Shown piece after piece: positions 8,703 to 16,945 of a stretch of DNA of 64,000 bases. Below the pieces are notes generated by a model that did not search any database, was not told the DNA's origin, and worked only from the letters and a program-made list of their open reading frames with translations. The position numbers and the translations under genes are program-made. Each line of letters starts with the position of its first letter. The stretch's first letter is position 1. Source of the stretch: Pseudomonadota bacterium (lineage in GTDB: Bacteria; Pseudomonadota; Alphaproteobacteria; SHVZ01). The DNA is taken from the NCBI GenBank assembly GCA_016195085.1, contig JACQAG010000026.1:1-64000 (forward strand). The letters run 5' to 3'.

Positions 8703-9727
8703 TGGCTTGGGTGATAGCCCGCTACGATCGCCGTGTAAAGAACGCGGGCCTTGGCCAGCTGACGGGCCTTGGCCGCCTCCCAGTCGCCGTCACCGCCGGC
8801 ATGACGGCGACGGATCCAGCGCTCCGGCAGGAACTCGTTCAACACGATGAGGCACCAGCGTATGCCGATGAGAGGCAGGAACTGCGCCAGGCGTCGAGGA
8901 AACTCGCTGTCCTCGGCGAGCAGCGCCGCCATACGGTCGTTGAATCGCCTGCTTTCCTCGGGCGGTAAACACATCGCCGGATGCCAGGTGACGTCGGCAG
9001 CGAGCTTCGCTGGATCATCCCAACCGAAATACTCGAAATCGAGGAATACCCGGCTGCCATCGGGCCGGAGCAGCATGTTGTGGAAGCCGAAATCCGAGGG
9101 AGAGAGAACGCGCCGCTCGGGTGCCAGCTCGGCATCGGGATCGATCCCGGCAGCTGCATAGGAGCGGAGGGCGCGCGCGGCGAAGGCTTCCAGCAGGGGC
9201 TCGAGCTCGCCCGCGAGGAACTGCCGGAGGCTGGGATCCGGAGATTCGCGAAGCCGGGCGAGACGTCGATGGTTCTGCCGGATCAGCTCGGCGAGCGACA
9301 GACAAGCCTCGGAAGCCGACGGCAGTTCCTGCGCCAGGGGATCCGAGCGTAGGGGCAGGAGGCGGGCGACAAAGTCCAGCATGGCGTCGAGGTCTGCGGG
9401 CGAACCCGTCAAGAGCCGCCAGCCCTCGATCCATTCATAGGCCGCCCAGCCCGAGTCAGGGTCGGCCGCGACCGGCTGGGGCACGCTGCCGGGAAGCTTC
9501 GGGGCGACCAGCCTGAGGGCGTTGAACTCGTTGCCCAGGCGGTCCCGGGCATCACCGTCCCGGGTCGCGTAGTGCTTCAGGGCAAAGCGGGTGGAGCCTG
9601 CGGACACCAGATAGAGGCGGTTATTGCCGCCGCCGGCAATCCGTTCGACGGCGTCGACGGGCCCCCCGAGCAGTCGCTGGGCGATCCGCGCAATGTCTCC
9701 GGCGGCGGGCTCGCCATCATCGGTCAT
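8699..9727 (-). CDS. Aminoglycoside phosphotransferase-like (APH/choline kinase fold) sugar or small-molecule kinase
   Basis: In this 342-residue protein the nucleotide-binding N lobe holds AGGGNNRLYLV and FALKHYA, with the catalytic lysine in the latter. The catalytic loop reads LSPSDFGFHNMLL, equivalent to the family's HxDxxxxN, with Ser in place of the first His but the catalytic Asp and the Asn retained. VFLDFEYFGWDDP supplies the metal-binding DFE. The family phosphorylates hydroxyls on aminoglycosides, choline or sugars. It is the first gene of the minus-strand transketolase operon (ATGA overlap with the next gene) and diverges from the epimerase at 9792. The likely role is a kinase for a precursor in the same module; no substrate can be assigned. 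Confidence 0.78.
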   Translation of the reverse strand: MTDDGEPAAGDIARIAQRLLGGPVDAVERIAGGGNNRLYLVSAGSTRFALKHYATRDGDARDRLGNEFNALRLVAPKLPGSVPQPVAADPDSGWAAYEWIEGWRLLTGSPADLDAMLDFVARLLPLRSDPLAQELPSASEACLSLAELIRQNHRRLARLRESPDPSLRQFLAGELEPLLEAFAARALRSYAAAGIDPDAELAPERRVLSPSDFGFHNMLLRPDGSRVFLDFEYFGWDDPAKLAADVTWHPAMCLPPEESRRFNDRMAALLAEDSEFPRRLAQFLPLIGIRWCLIVLNEFLPERWIRRRHAGGDGDWEAAKARQLAKARVLYTAIVAGYHPSQ

Positions 9728-9791
9728 GGCAACAGTTTACCACGCCTCGTCTTCGTTGCGCTTCAAGGGGGTATCGATTAAACGTCTGACT

Positions 9792-10835
9792 ATGGGACAA
9801 GCAGCGGCCGGCGGCCGCGGGACCGACCTTGTTACCGGCGGGGCCGGATTTATCGGCAGCCATGTGGTCGACGCCCTGTTGCGTCGCGGCCGGCGCGTAC
9901 GGGTCGTCGATAACTTCGCCACCGGCCGGCCAGCGAATCTGGGTCAGCACCAAGGCAATCCGGCGCTCACGGTCATCGAGGCGGATGTGGCCGATATGGA
10001 GGCCATGCGCAAGGCCGCAGCCGGAACCGAGCGGGTATTTCACCTCGCGGCCCTGGCCGATATCGTGCCCTCGATCCAACGCCCGGAGGCGTATTTCCGG
10101 GCCAATGTCGATGGCACCTTCGCTGCCCTGGAGGCCTCCCGGGCCGCCGGTGTGAGGCGCTTCGTCTATACCGCCTCGTCCTCCTGCTATGGCCTTGCCG
10201 AGGTATTTCCCACGCCCGAAACGGCTCAGATCGATACGCGCTATCCCTATGCCTTGACCAAGTACCTGGGCGAACGGCTGGTCCTGCACTGGGCTTCGGT
10301 CTACGGGTTGCCGGCGCTGTCGTTGCGGCTCTTCAACGTCTATGGGCCCAGGGCCCGCACCTCGGGCACCTATGGCGCCGTCTTCGGCGTCTTTCTCGCC
10401 CAGAAGCTGGCCGGCAAACCCATGACCGTGGTCGGCGACGGCGAGCAGACGCGGGATTTCACCTTCGTCACCGACGTCGCCCGCGCTTTTCTCATGGCGG
10501 GCGAATCGGATCGCTCCGGAGAGGTGTATAATGTGGGTACGGGCCGGCCGCAGAGCGTCAACCGGCTGGTCGAGCTGTTGGGGGCGAGCGGGGTGGAGCA
10601 TCTTCCCAAACGACCGGGCGAGCCGGATTGCACCCATGCGGACACGCGGCGCATCGAGCGCGATTTGGGCTGGCGCGTGGAGGTCTCCTTCGAGGAGGGG
10701 GTCCAGCGCATGCTGGAGGTGATCGAGCATTGGCGCGAGGCGCCGGTGTGGTCGAAGGACAAGATCGCCGAGGCGACCACGGATTGGTTCAAATATCTGG
10801 GCGCCCCCGGGGCAGGCACCGGGCATGGCCGCTAA
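9792..10835 (+). CDS. NAD-dependent nucleotide-sugar epimerase/dehydratase (extended SDR)
   Basis: The 347-residue SDR has the dinucleotide motif VTGGAGFIGSH (residues ~14-24), the TASSSCYG serine region and the catalytic YxxxK in YPYALTK. RDFTFVTDVARAF and VYNVGTGRP complete the UDP-glucose-4-epimerase-like layout. The ATG at 9792 is preferred because the Rossmann motif follows within 15 residues; an open frame exists further upstream but would cover the promoter region of the divergent kinase. It overlaps the downstream nucleotidyltransferase-kinase gene by 11 bases. With that gene and the SIS isomerase it forms an NDP-heptose-like operon, where it may epimerise the activated sugar, as HldD does. 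Confidence 0.88.
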   Translation: MGQAAAGGRGTDLVTGGAGFIGSHVVDALLRRGRRVRVVDNFATGRPANLGQHQGNPALTVIEADVADMEAMRKAAAGTERVFHLAALADIVPSIQRPEAYFRANVDGTFAALEASRAAGVRRFVYTASSSCYGLAEVFPTPETAQIDTRYPYALTKYLGERLVLHWASVYGLPALSLRLFNVYGPRARTSGTYGAVFGVFLAQKLAGKPMTVVGDGEQTRDFTFVTDVARAFLMAGESDRSGEVYNVGTGRPQSVNRLVELLGASGVEHLPKRPGEPDCTHADTRRIERDLGWRVEVSFEEGVQRMLEVIEHWREAPVWSKDKIAEATTDWFKYLGAPGAGTGHGR

Positions 10836-12432
10836 CTCCCAAGCCAATGAGCGGCGCACCCCGCCGCCGGGGAGGCGGCGAGTGGACCAGGCCGAGCGCA
10901 CCCGGCCGGCGCGCTCGAAGATCCGCACCGTCGACGATCTGGCTCGGATCACCCAGGACGCAAGAGCCGCCGGCCAGAAGGTCGTCCTTGCCCACGGCGT
11001 CTTCGATCTCGTGCATTTGGGCCATGTGCGCCATCTCGAGGCCGCCCGCCGGCACGGCGACCTCCTGATCGTCTCGGTCACCGCCGACGCCTTCGTCAAC
11101 AAGGGGCCCGGACGACCGGCGTTCGCCGATTATCTCCGGGCCGAGGTGCTGGCCGCCCTCGAATATGTGGACTGGGTCTGCGTCAGCAACTCGACCGATG
11201 CGATCGAGGTGATCACCCGCATCAAGCCCGACTTCTATGCCAAAGGCTCGGACTATGCCGAACCCGCCGCCGACTTGACCGGCAAGATCACCGAGGAGCG
11301 GCAGGCGGTGGAGGCCCATGGCGGCCGGCTGGTGCTGACCGACGAGGTGACCTCAAGCTCGACCAAGCTCATCAACCGCTACCTCAATATCCTCGATCCG
11401 GCGTTGAGGGAATATCTCGAGCGGCTGCGCAGCGAGGTCAGCTTCGAGCAGATCCAGGAGCTTGTCGACGGCGTGCGCGACTATCGCGTGCTCATGGTCG
11501 GCGACGCCATCGTTGATGAGTATCAATACGTGGCGCCGATGGGCAAGGCGGCCAAGGAAAACATGATCGCGACCCTGTTCAAGGATCGCGAGCTCTTTGC
11601 CGGCGGCGTCATCGCTGCCGCCAACCACGTTTCCAACTTCTGCGCAGAGGTTGACGTCATCACCTGTGTCGGCAGCGAGGATAGCCAGGAGGAGCTGCTG
11701 TTCCGGGCCCGCAACGAGAACGTCAACCTGCGCCTCATCGAGCGGCCTGGAGCGCCCACCACGCGCAAGTGCCGGTTCGTGGATCCGGCCTATATGCGCA
11801 AGCTGTTCGAGGTCTACACGATGGAGGACACGCCGCTCGACCGCGAGCGGGAGCAAGAGCTGCAGAGCATGCTCAAGGAAAGTATCGCCGGCTATGACCT
11901 GGTGATCGTCACCGATTTCGGCCACGGCTTTATCGGTCCGTCCACGGTCAAGCTCCTCACCGAGACGGCGCCCTTCCTTGCCATCAACGCGCAATCGAAC
12001 AGCGCCAATATGGGCTTCAACCTCATCACCAAATATCCGCGCGCCGACTATCTCTGCATCGACGCGCCGGAGGCGCGATTGGCGACCGGCGACAAGTTCG
12101 CCGAAATCGAGGAGATTGCCACCAAGCGGCTGCCGGCCCTGATCGATTGCCAGCGCCTGATCCTGACCCATGGCGGGCTTGGCTGCTACACCTATGCGCG
12201 CAAGGAAGGGATGAACCGCATTCCGGCGATGACGCGCACGGTGGTCGACACCGTCGGCGCCGGCGATGCCTTCCTCGCCATCACTTCGCCTTTGGTCAAG
12301 GCCGGCGGCAACATGAAGGTCATCGGCTTCATCGGCAACGTGGTGGGCGCGCTCAAGGTCGGCATCGTCGGCCACCGCTCCTCGGTCGACAAGGCCTCGG
12401 TCTTGAAGTCGGTGAAGGCGCTCCTGCAATGA
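10825..12432 (+). CDS. Bifunctional nucleotidyltransferase-PfkB sugar kinase (HldE/RfaE-like, reversed domain order)
   Basis: In this 535-residue protein, residues ~50-185 form a cytidylyltransferase-type domain with HGVFDLVHLGH (57-67) and a TSSSTKLI segment. Residues ~205-530 form a PfkB ribokinase-like domain with FAGGVIAAANHV and the catalytic DTVGAGDAF (475-483). HldE carries both activities to make ADP-heptose, but with the kinase first; here the transferase is first. The first 45 residues are basic and probably disordered. It overlaps the epimerase by 11 bases and the isomerase by four, which points to a tightly coupled operon. It probably makes an NDP-heptose or a similar sugar. No dedicated GmhB phosphatase is adjacent. 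Confidence 0.87.
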   Translation: MAANSQANERRTPPPGRRRVDQAERTRPARSKIRTVDDLARITQDARAAGQKVVLAHGVFDLVHLGHVRHLEAARRHGDLLIVSVTADAFVNKGPGRPAFADYLRAEVLAALEYVDWVCVSNSTDAIEVITRIKPDFYAKGSDYAEPAADLTGKITEERQAVEAHGGRLVLTDEVTSSSTKLINRYLNILDPALREYLERLRSEVSFEQIQELVDGVRDYRVLMVGDAIVDEYQYVAPMGKAAKENMIATLFKDRELFAGGVIAAANHVSNFCAEVDVITCVGSEDSQEELLFRARNENVNLRLIERPGAPTTRKCRFVDPAYMRKLFEVYTMEDTPLDREREQELQSMLKESIAGYDLVIVTDFGHGFIGPSTVKLLTETAPFLAINAQSNSANMGFNLITKYPRADYLCIDAPEARLATGDKFAEIEEIATKRLPALIDCQRLILTHGGLGCYTYARKEGMNRIPAMTRTVVDTVGAGDAFLAITSPLVKAGGNMKVIGFIGNVVGALKVGIVGHRSSVDKASVLKSVKALLQ

Positions 12433-13055
12433 AGCCGGCCAAGAAGCCGCCGGCCCCGGGCGACCCCGGCACCGCCGATCGGTTGCGCCGTTACCTGGCG
12501 GTCTTGACCGGGGTCTTGGCCGAGGCGGAAGCGACCGCCGCTGACGGCAGTCCCATTTCCATGGGGGCGGCAACGGACTGGACCATCGCCACCGCGCGCG
12601 CCGCCCATGCCGCCGGCAACAAACTCATGTTCATCGGCAATGGCGGCTCGGCGGCGATCGCCAGCCACATGGCGAACGACTTCTCCAAGAATGGCGGCAT
12701 GCGCTCTCTTGCCTTCAATGACGGAGCGTTCCTCACCTGCCTCGGCAACGACTACGGCTATGAGCACGTCTTTGCCAAGCAGGTGGAGTTCCATGCCCGC
12801 GCCGGCGATCTCCTGGTGGCGATCAGCGCCTCGGGGCGCTCGCCCAACATCTTGAACGGCGTTCGGGCGGCCGCTGCGGCGGGCTGCAAAGTGCTCACCT
12901 TGAGCGGATTCGGTGCGGACAACCCATTGCGCCGCATGGGCGAGGTCAACGTCTATCTGCCCTCGAAGGAATATGGCTTCGTCGAATCGGGGCATCTGAC
13001 CCTGCTCGGCGGGATCCTCGATCTCGCCATGGGCTGGGGTGCTTCGAGGCAATGA
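12429..13055 (+). CDS. SIS-domain phosphosugar isomerase, GmhA-like
   Basis: The 208-residue protein has the SIS fold with LMFIGNGGSAAIASHMANDF (residues ~65-84), LVAISASGRSPNIL and a C-terminal VESGHLTLLGGIL. This is the layout of sedoheptulose-7-phosphate isomerase GmhA. The ATG at 12429 overlaps the preceding stop in an ATGA. The preceding fusion enzyme would act on the product of this isomerase, so a heptose-phosphate route is the simplest reading. An alternative is another ketose-aldose isomerase for a non-heptose sugar. Confidence 0.85.
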   Translation: MKPAKKPPAPGDPGTADRLRRYLAVLTGVLAEAEATAADGSPISMGAATDWTIATARAAHAAGNKLMFIGNGGSAAIASHMANDFSKNGGMRSLAFNDGAFLTCLGNDYGYEHVFAKQVEFHARAGDLLVAISASGRSPNILNGVRAAAAAGCKVLTLSGFGADNPLRRMGEVNVYLPSKEYGFVESGHLTLLGGILDLAMGWGASRQ

Positions 13056-13335
13056 AGAGGCGGATCGGGCGCTCTACGAGCGGCGGCCCCGTCCGATGCG
13101 CTGGATCCGACCGCTCCAGGAATCCGGCTGCTGAATAAATCGGAAGATGGCGACCATACATGTCGGGTCGGCCGACATGGGAGGAATCCAGTAAGCCGAC
13201 GTGCCGGATGATTCCGTCGGGAGCGGACCGCTATCGTCCGTTTCTTGAGGCTGGTTGTTGCATAGTCGCGCCTCGCCCATCATTCTCATTCTTTGTAGAT
13301 CCAATCTCCCGTGTCATGGAGACAATCGCGCGGGT
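13056..13335. other. Intergenic stretch between the SIS isomerase and the sulfotransferase-fold gene
   Basis: About 280 bp with no credible gene. It holds one clean inverted repeat at 13159-13179, listed separately. Several further GGAATCC/GGATTCC-like short repeats lie around 13115, 13183 and 13207. A promoter for the following gene is expected here, but I could not identify convincing -35 and -10 boxes. Confidence 0.5.
13159..13179. repeat. Inverted repeat, 8-bp arms and 5-bp spacer
   Basis: CATGTCGG at 13159-13166 and its exact reverse complement CCGACATG at 13172-13179 flank a 5-base spacer. It lies about 100 bp after the isomerase stop and 157 bp before the next start. There is no T-run after it, so an operator or weak hairpin is as likely as a terminator. 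Confidence 0.45.
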
Positions 13336-14637
13336 ATGAAACGTCAACATCGAATCATCGCGCTCGCGCTGCCGAGGGAACCCGAGCCGTCGAGCGCCGT
13401 CGTGCGGCAGCTTGCCGAATTCGTTCAGGCCTATGCGCGGACACAGTTGGTGTGTCTCTTGGACCTTGGCGGCGCCAGCGGCGTCTACCGAACGGCGCTC
13501 GGCGCCGAGCGCTGCATCTACGTCGATTGCAACTCCAGCTACCTGCAGCAGCATTGTCGCTGGGAGATTGTCGATCCCGGCCTGCTTTCCGGCGCCATTC
13601 GTTTCGTCGTGGTCCTGGCACCGCCGGCGACTTATCTGGCGGCGCTGCGCACGGTCTATGACCGCTTCCCGGGACGGCCCATCGTCATACTTCCCTTTGC
13701 CGGTCCCGGGCATGCGCCCGGCATGCTCCCTCCAGTCGCCACCGCACCGCTTGGAGATGATTCTCCCATCGTCTTTAGCCTCTATCCCGGTTGTGGCAGC
13801 AACCGGCTGCGCCCGGTCGTTCGCGGGCTGATGTTCTGGCTTGAGAAGCGTTTTGTTGCGGCGGTCGCACCCAATACGAATCGGCGGTTCCTCGCTTCGA
13901 TCGAAGCCCCCGCCCTGGGCTTCGGCGACTATCCAAAGCTCAGATGCGCGTTGGACGACGCCTGTCGCCGCTCCTTCGATCTATTGGACCTGGATTGCTG
14001 GAGCGAAGTCCACGACCATGTGTCGACCGACATGCTGGCCCAACTGGCGGGCTGCAAGGTGGTGGCGCTCTACCGCGATCCCAGGGACTACATCGTCTCG
14101 CTCTACCACTGGCTCTGCGACCGCATCCATCGCGATCGCTTCGAGACGTTGGCCAAGCTTGCGAAGGAAGACGGGCTGCTGACGCTGATCGACGGTTTGG
14201 CCAGCCGAACTGCGGCGGGGGATTCAGTATACCAGGTGCCGCCGTTGGCGAGTGTCGCTCGCGATTTTGCCGCGCTGCGGCGGCACCCGCATATTTTGGC
14301 CGTGAGCTACGAGGAGGCACGGCTCGATCCCCGCCCTCTGTATCGCCGCATGATCGCCTGGCTTGGGCTCGACGACGTGGCGTTCCATGACATTCCCGAC
14401 GAGGGACTCGACCACATGATCTCGCTCGGGGGGTTTGCCGCACAGTCCGGCGGCGTCTACACCGAAGGAACGGGGGACACCTATCACCGGTCCGCAACCT
14501 TGGGCGTAACTGGCCTGCGCAAGGGCATCGTCGGCGACTGGAAAAACCACTTCTCGCCGAAGCTCAAGGATCATGCCAAGGAGCTGATCGGAGAGTCGCT
14601 GATAGAGCTCGGCTACGAGAAGGATCTCAACTGGTAG
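13336..14637 (+). CDS. Sulfotransferase-fold protein with an extra N-terminal domain (paralog 1)
   Basis: The 433-residue protein has a C-terminal sulfotransferase fold. PGCGSNRLRP (151-160) sits where the 5'-phosphosulfate-binding loop (PxSGTxxL) belongs. VALYRDPRDYIVSLYHW (from residue 243) is the 3'-phosphate-binding motif, and the tail GLRKGIVGDWKNHF is typical of the family. Residues 1-140 are an added domain I do not recognise. The start MKRQHRII was chosen because the paralog at 29141-30454 aligns from the same residue. Family members transfer a group from a 3'-phosphonucleotide donor, normally PAPS. Because the window encodes a pathway to 3'-phospho-cytidine-diphosphoramidate, a PAPS look-alike, this could be a phosphoramidate transferase; sulfation is the default alternative. 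Confidence 0.8.
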   Translation: MKRQHRIIALALPREPEPSSAVVRQLAEFVQAYARTQLVCLLDLGGASGVYRTALGAERCIYVDCNSSYLQQHCRWEIVDPGLLSGAIRFVVVLAPPATYLAALRTVYDRFPGRPIVILPFAGPGHAPGMLPPVATAPLGDDSPIVFSLYPGCGSNRLRPVVRGLMFWLEKRFVAAVAPNTNRRFLASIEAPALGFGDYPKLRCALDDACRRSFDLLDLDCWSEVHDHVSTDMLAQLAGCKVVALYRDPRDYIVSLYHWLCDRIHRDRFETLAKLAKEDGLLTLIDGLASRTAAGDSVYQVPPLASVARDFAALRRHPHILAVSYEEARLDPRPLYRRMIAWLGLDDVAFHDIPDEGLDHMISLGGFAAQSGGVYTEGTGDTYHRSATLGVTGLRKGIVGDWKNHFSPKLKDHAKELIGESLIELGYEKDLNW

Positions 14638-14801
14638 TGCCTGGGGCGCGGTATCCAGCTCAATATGAAAAGAGTTCAAGGAAGCCGCGACCGGACCTGC
14701 TGGCAGGCGCGACGCGATCGCAATCCCGGCGGCGTCATCGGCCGGATGATCCGCATCGAAAGCTGTCGACCTCCCGCCGTCGTTACCGCCCGCGCCGATT
14801 T

Positions 14802-15608
14802 TCAGCCCGTTCCGTTCCTTGCTGCCCACGCGCGGGTGAGATACGGCGTAGCGATTTCCGGCACGTTCGCAAGTCGTTCGTCGAGCCAAGCAAGAAATCG
14901 AGCAAATCGTTCCGGACCAAGCTGCACGCGGATATCGTTCACCGAACGCCAAACGCCGATATAGGCCTCGCGGGAGCGGATCTCGACATGCCGCCCTTCG
15001 AGATAGACCACCGTGCTGAATCCGCCCTCCGTTCTGAGCCGATCGCCGAGCTGTTCGGTAACTCCAGAGCGGCCGGAGGAGATCCGCTCTATCTCCGGCC
15101 CAAGCCGGCCCAACTCCGCCTCGATTTCCGTCAGCAGCGGCGACTCCTCGATTTGCCGAGGGTTCCACAACGCGCAGCACCAACCGCCGGTCCTCAATAC
15201 ACGACGGAATTCGGCGGTCCCGCGGGCAAAATCCACCCAATGGAACGACGAGGCCATGGTCAGGAGATCGGCGCTGGCGTCTGCCAGGCCCGTGGCTTCA
15301 CCGCTGCCCTCGCGCCATGCAATCGACCGTGCCGCCGCCGTTCCAGCCGAACTGGCAGTGCCGGCGGCACGCATGGCGGCATTGGGTTCCACCGCAATGA
15401 TCGATCGAAAACCGGCCGCGGCCAGCATCCGCGTCCAAATGCCGGTGCCGGCACCGACGTCGACCGCATCGAGGCCGGTTGGCGGTGCCCCCAGGAGACC
15501 GATCAGCGCCGCGCGCACGTTCGCGTCATAGCCCGGACGATAGAGAGCATAGTCCGTCGCGAGTTCGGTGAAGTCGCCGTGCGTAACCGGTGGTTCCTTA
15601 ACCGTCAT
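14802..15608 (-). CDS. Class I SAM-dependent methyltransferase
   Basis: This ~268-residue protein has SAM motif I VDVGAGTGIWTRML (near residue 50), an acidic AVEPNAAMR loop and SSFHWVDFARGTAEFRRVLRTGG, the Methyltransf_11 layout. The ATG at 15608 is used; another ATG lies two codons upstream. The N-terminus (GDFTELATDYALYRPGY) has the same spacing as the truncated methyltransferase at 21066 (WDDTELTRHYASRPDY), so the two may be related. It is convergent with the sulfotransferase-fold gene and about 5 kb from the phosphoramidate cassette. It could be an O-methyltransferase for that modification, but this is speculative. Confidence 0.8.
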   Translation of the reverse strand: MTVKEPPVTHGDFTELATDYALYRPGYDANVRAALIGLLGAPPTGLDAVDVGAGTGIWTRMLAAAGFRSIIAVEPNAAMRAAGTASSAGTAAARSIAWREGSGEATGLADASADLLTMASSFHWVDFARGTAEFRRVLRTGGWCCALWNPRQIEESPLLTEIEAELGRLGPEIERISSGRSGVTEQLGDRLRTEGGFSTVVYLEGRHVEIRSREAYIGVWRSVNDIRVQLGPERFARFLAWLDERLANVPEIATPYLTRAWAARNGTG

Positions 15609-15909
15609 GGGCAAGCGGCCTTGCTGTGGCAGGGACCCTCGGGGAGACCGGGTTGCTCGGCTCGGACCGGCAAGCTCCCATGGAACACCGATACTTCCGC
15701 ATGCGACCCGGAAGGTGATGCCTCGACAATTCTAACACTCCGGTTGGGGTCGATACACTGTAGACTATGACGTCGATTGCCTTCGTTGCGCACCGTCTCT
15801 GTGTTAAAATTCAGCAGTCGATCCGAATCATCCGTTGGCGGTGGCGGCTTCGGATCGGCGTCCATTCGCGGCGGTTGCATTGAGGCGGGACAAATCCGAG
15901 TGGGGCGGC
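15609..15909. other. Divergent intergenic region between a methyltransferase and an epimerase
   Basis: Roughly 300 bp without a supported gene. An AT-richer patch near 15800-15820 (GTGTTAAAATTCAG) could contain a -10 element for the epimerase, but no well-spaced -35 is visible. An in-frame TTG at 15835 could extend the epimerase, but the added residues resemble nothing in the family. Confidence 0.4.
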
Positions 15910-16911
15910 ATGGCAATGCGTCGTTGGAACGTGATGGTGACCGGCGGTGCCGGCTATGTCGGCAGCGTGCTCGTGCCGAAGCTCCTGGCAGAGGGGCACG
16001 GCGTCACCGTGCTGGACCTCTACATCTACGGCCGCGATATCTTCGCCGATCTACGGCGCAATCCCGGGTTTCGGGAGGTGCGAGGCGATCTTCGCGACGC
16101 TAAGGCGGTCGAGGATGCGCTGCACGGCTGCGATGCGGTCATCCACCTCGCCTGTATCTCGAACGATCCGTCATTCGATCTCGATCCCGAGCTCGGCAAG
16201 TCGATCAACTACGATTGCTTCCGTCCGCTGGTGCAGGCGGCGAAACGGGCGGGCGTGGAGCGCTTCGTCTATGCGTCCTCGTCCAGCGTCTATGGCGTCA
16301 AGGATGTGCCGAACGTGACCGAGGATGAGCCTCTGGTGCCGATCACCGACTATGCCAAATACAAGGCCATGTGCGAGGACGTCCTCAAGGAAGAATACGC
16401 ACCGGGCTTCACCGCCCTGACCGTCAGGCCCGCGACCGTGTGCGGCTACGCTCCGCGCCTTCGGCTCGATCTCACCGTCAACATTTTGACCAGCCACGCC
16501 TACAACAAGCACCTGATCACCGTATTCGGTGGCGAGCAGAAACGCCCCAACCTCCACATCGAGGACATGGCCGAGCTTTATCTCGAGTCGCTACGCCAGC
16601 CCGCCGAGAAGATCGATCGCAACGTGTTCAATGTCGGCTTTGAAAATCACAAGGTAATCGAAATCGCCGACATGGTGCGCCGGGTGGTCGGCCCCGACGT
16701 CGAGGTGCGGGTGACGCCGTCCGACGACCACCGCTCCTATCATATCTCCTCGGAGAAGATCCGCCGCGAGCTGGGCTTCGTGCCCAAGCATTCCATCGGC
16801 CACGCGGCGGAGGGTCTGGCTCGGGCATTCCGCGACGGCAAGATTCCCGGATGGGATACCGATCCGCGCTACGTCAACATCAAGATGATGAAGCAGATCG
16901 ATCTCAGATGA
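15910..16911 (+). CDS. NAD-dependent nucleotide-sugar epimerase/dehydratase (extended SDR)
   Basis: The ~333-residue SDR has VTGGAGYVGSVLVPKLL (from residue ~8), YASSSSVYG, the catalytic YAKYK and the cofactor-lid segment RPATVCGYAPRLR. It ends RYVNIKMMKQIDLR. ATGs at 15910 and 15916 are both plausible. Such proteins are common in glycan loci next to FkbM methyltransferases, as here (34 bp to the next gene). A degraded second copy of the C-terminal half lies at 20198-20431, so the island once had two. The exact reaction is unknown. Confidence 0.87.
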   Translation: MAMRRWNVMVTGGAGYVGSVLVPKLLAEGHGVTVLDLYIYGRDIFADLRRNPGFREVRGDLRDAKAVEDALHGCDAVIHLACISNDPSFDLDPELGKSINYDCFRPLVQAAKRAGVERFVYASSSSVYGVKDVPNVTEDEPLVPITDYAKYKAMCEDVLKEEYAPGFTALTVRPATVCGYAPRLRLDLTVNILTSHAYNKHLITVFGGEQKRPNLHIEDMAELYLESLRQPAEKIDRNVFNVGFENHKVIEIADMVRRVVGPDVEVRVTPSDDHRSYHISSEKIRRELGFVPKHSIGHAAEGLARAFRDGKIPGWDTDPRYVNIKMMKQIDLR

Positions 16912-16945
16912 CCCCGCGACGGATCGCCGCTGCACGGAGGGCGCC

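Noticed and set aside
9717-11102. A 461-codon minus-strand frame
   Set aside because: Antisense to the epimerase and the nucleotidyltransferase-kinase, both of which have intact catalytic motifs.
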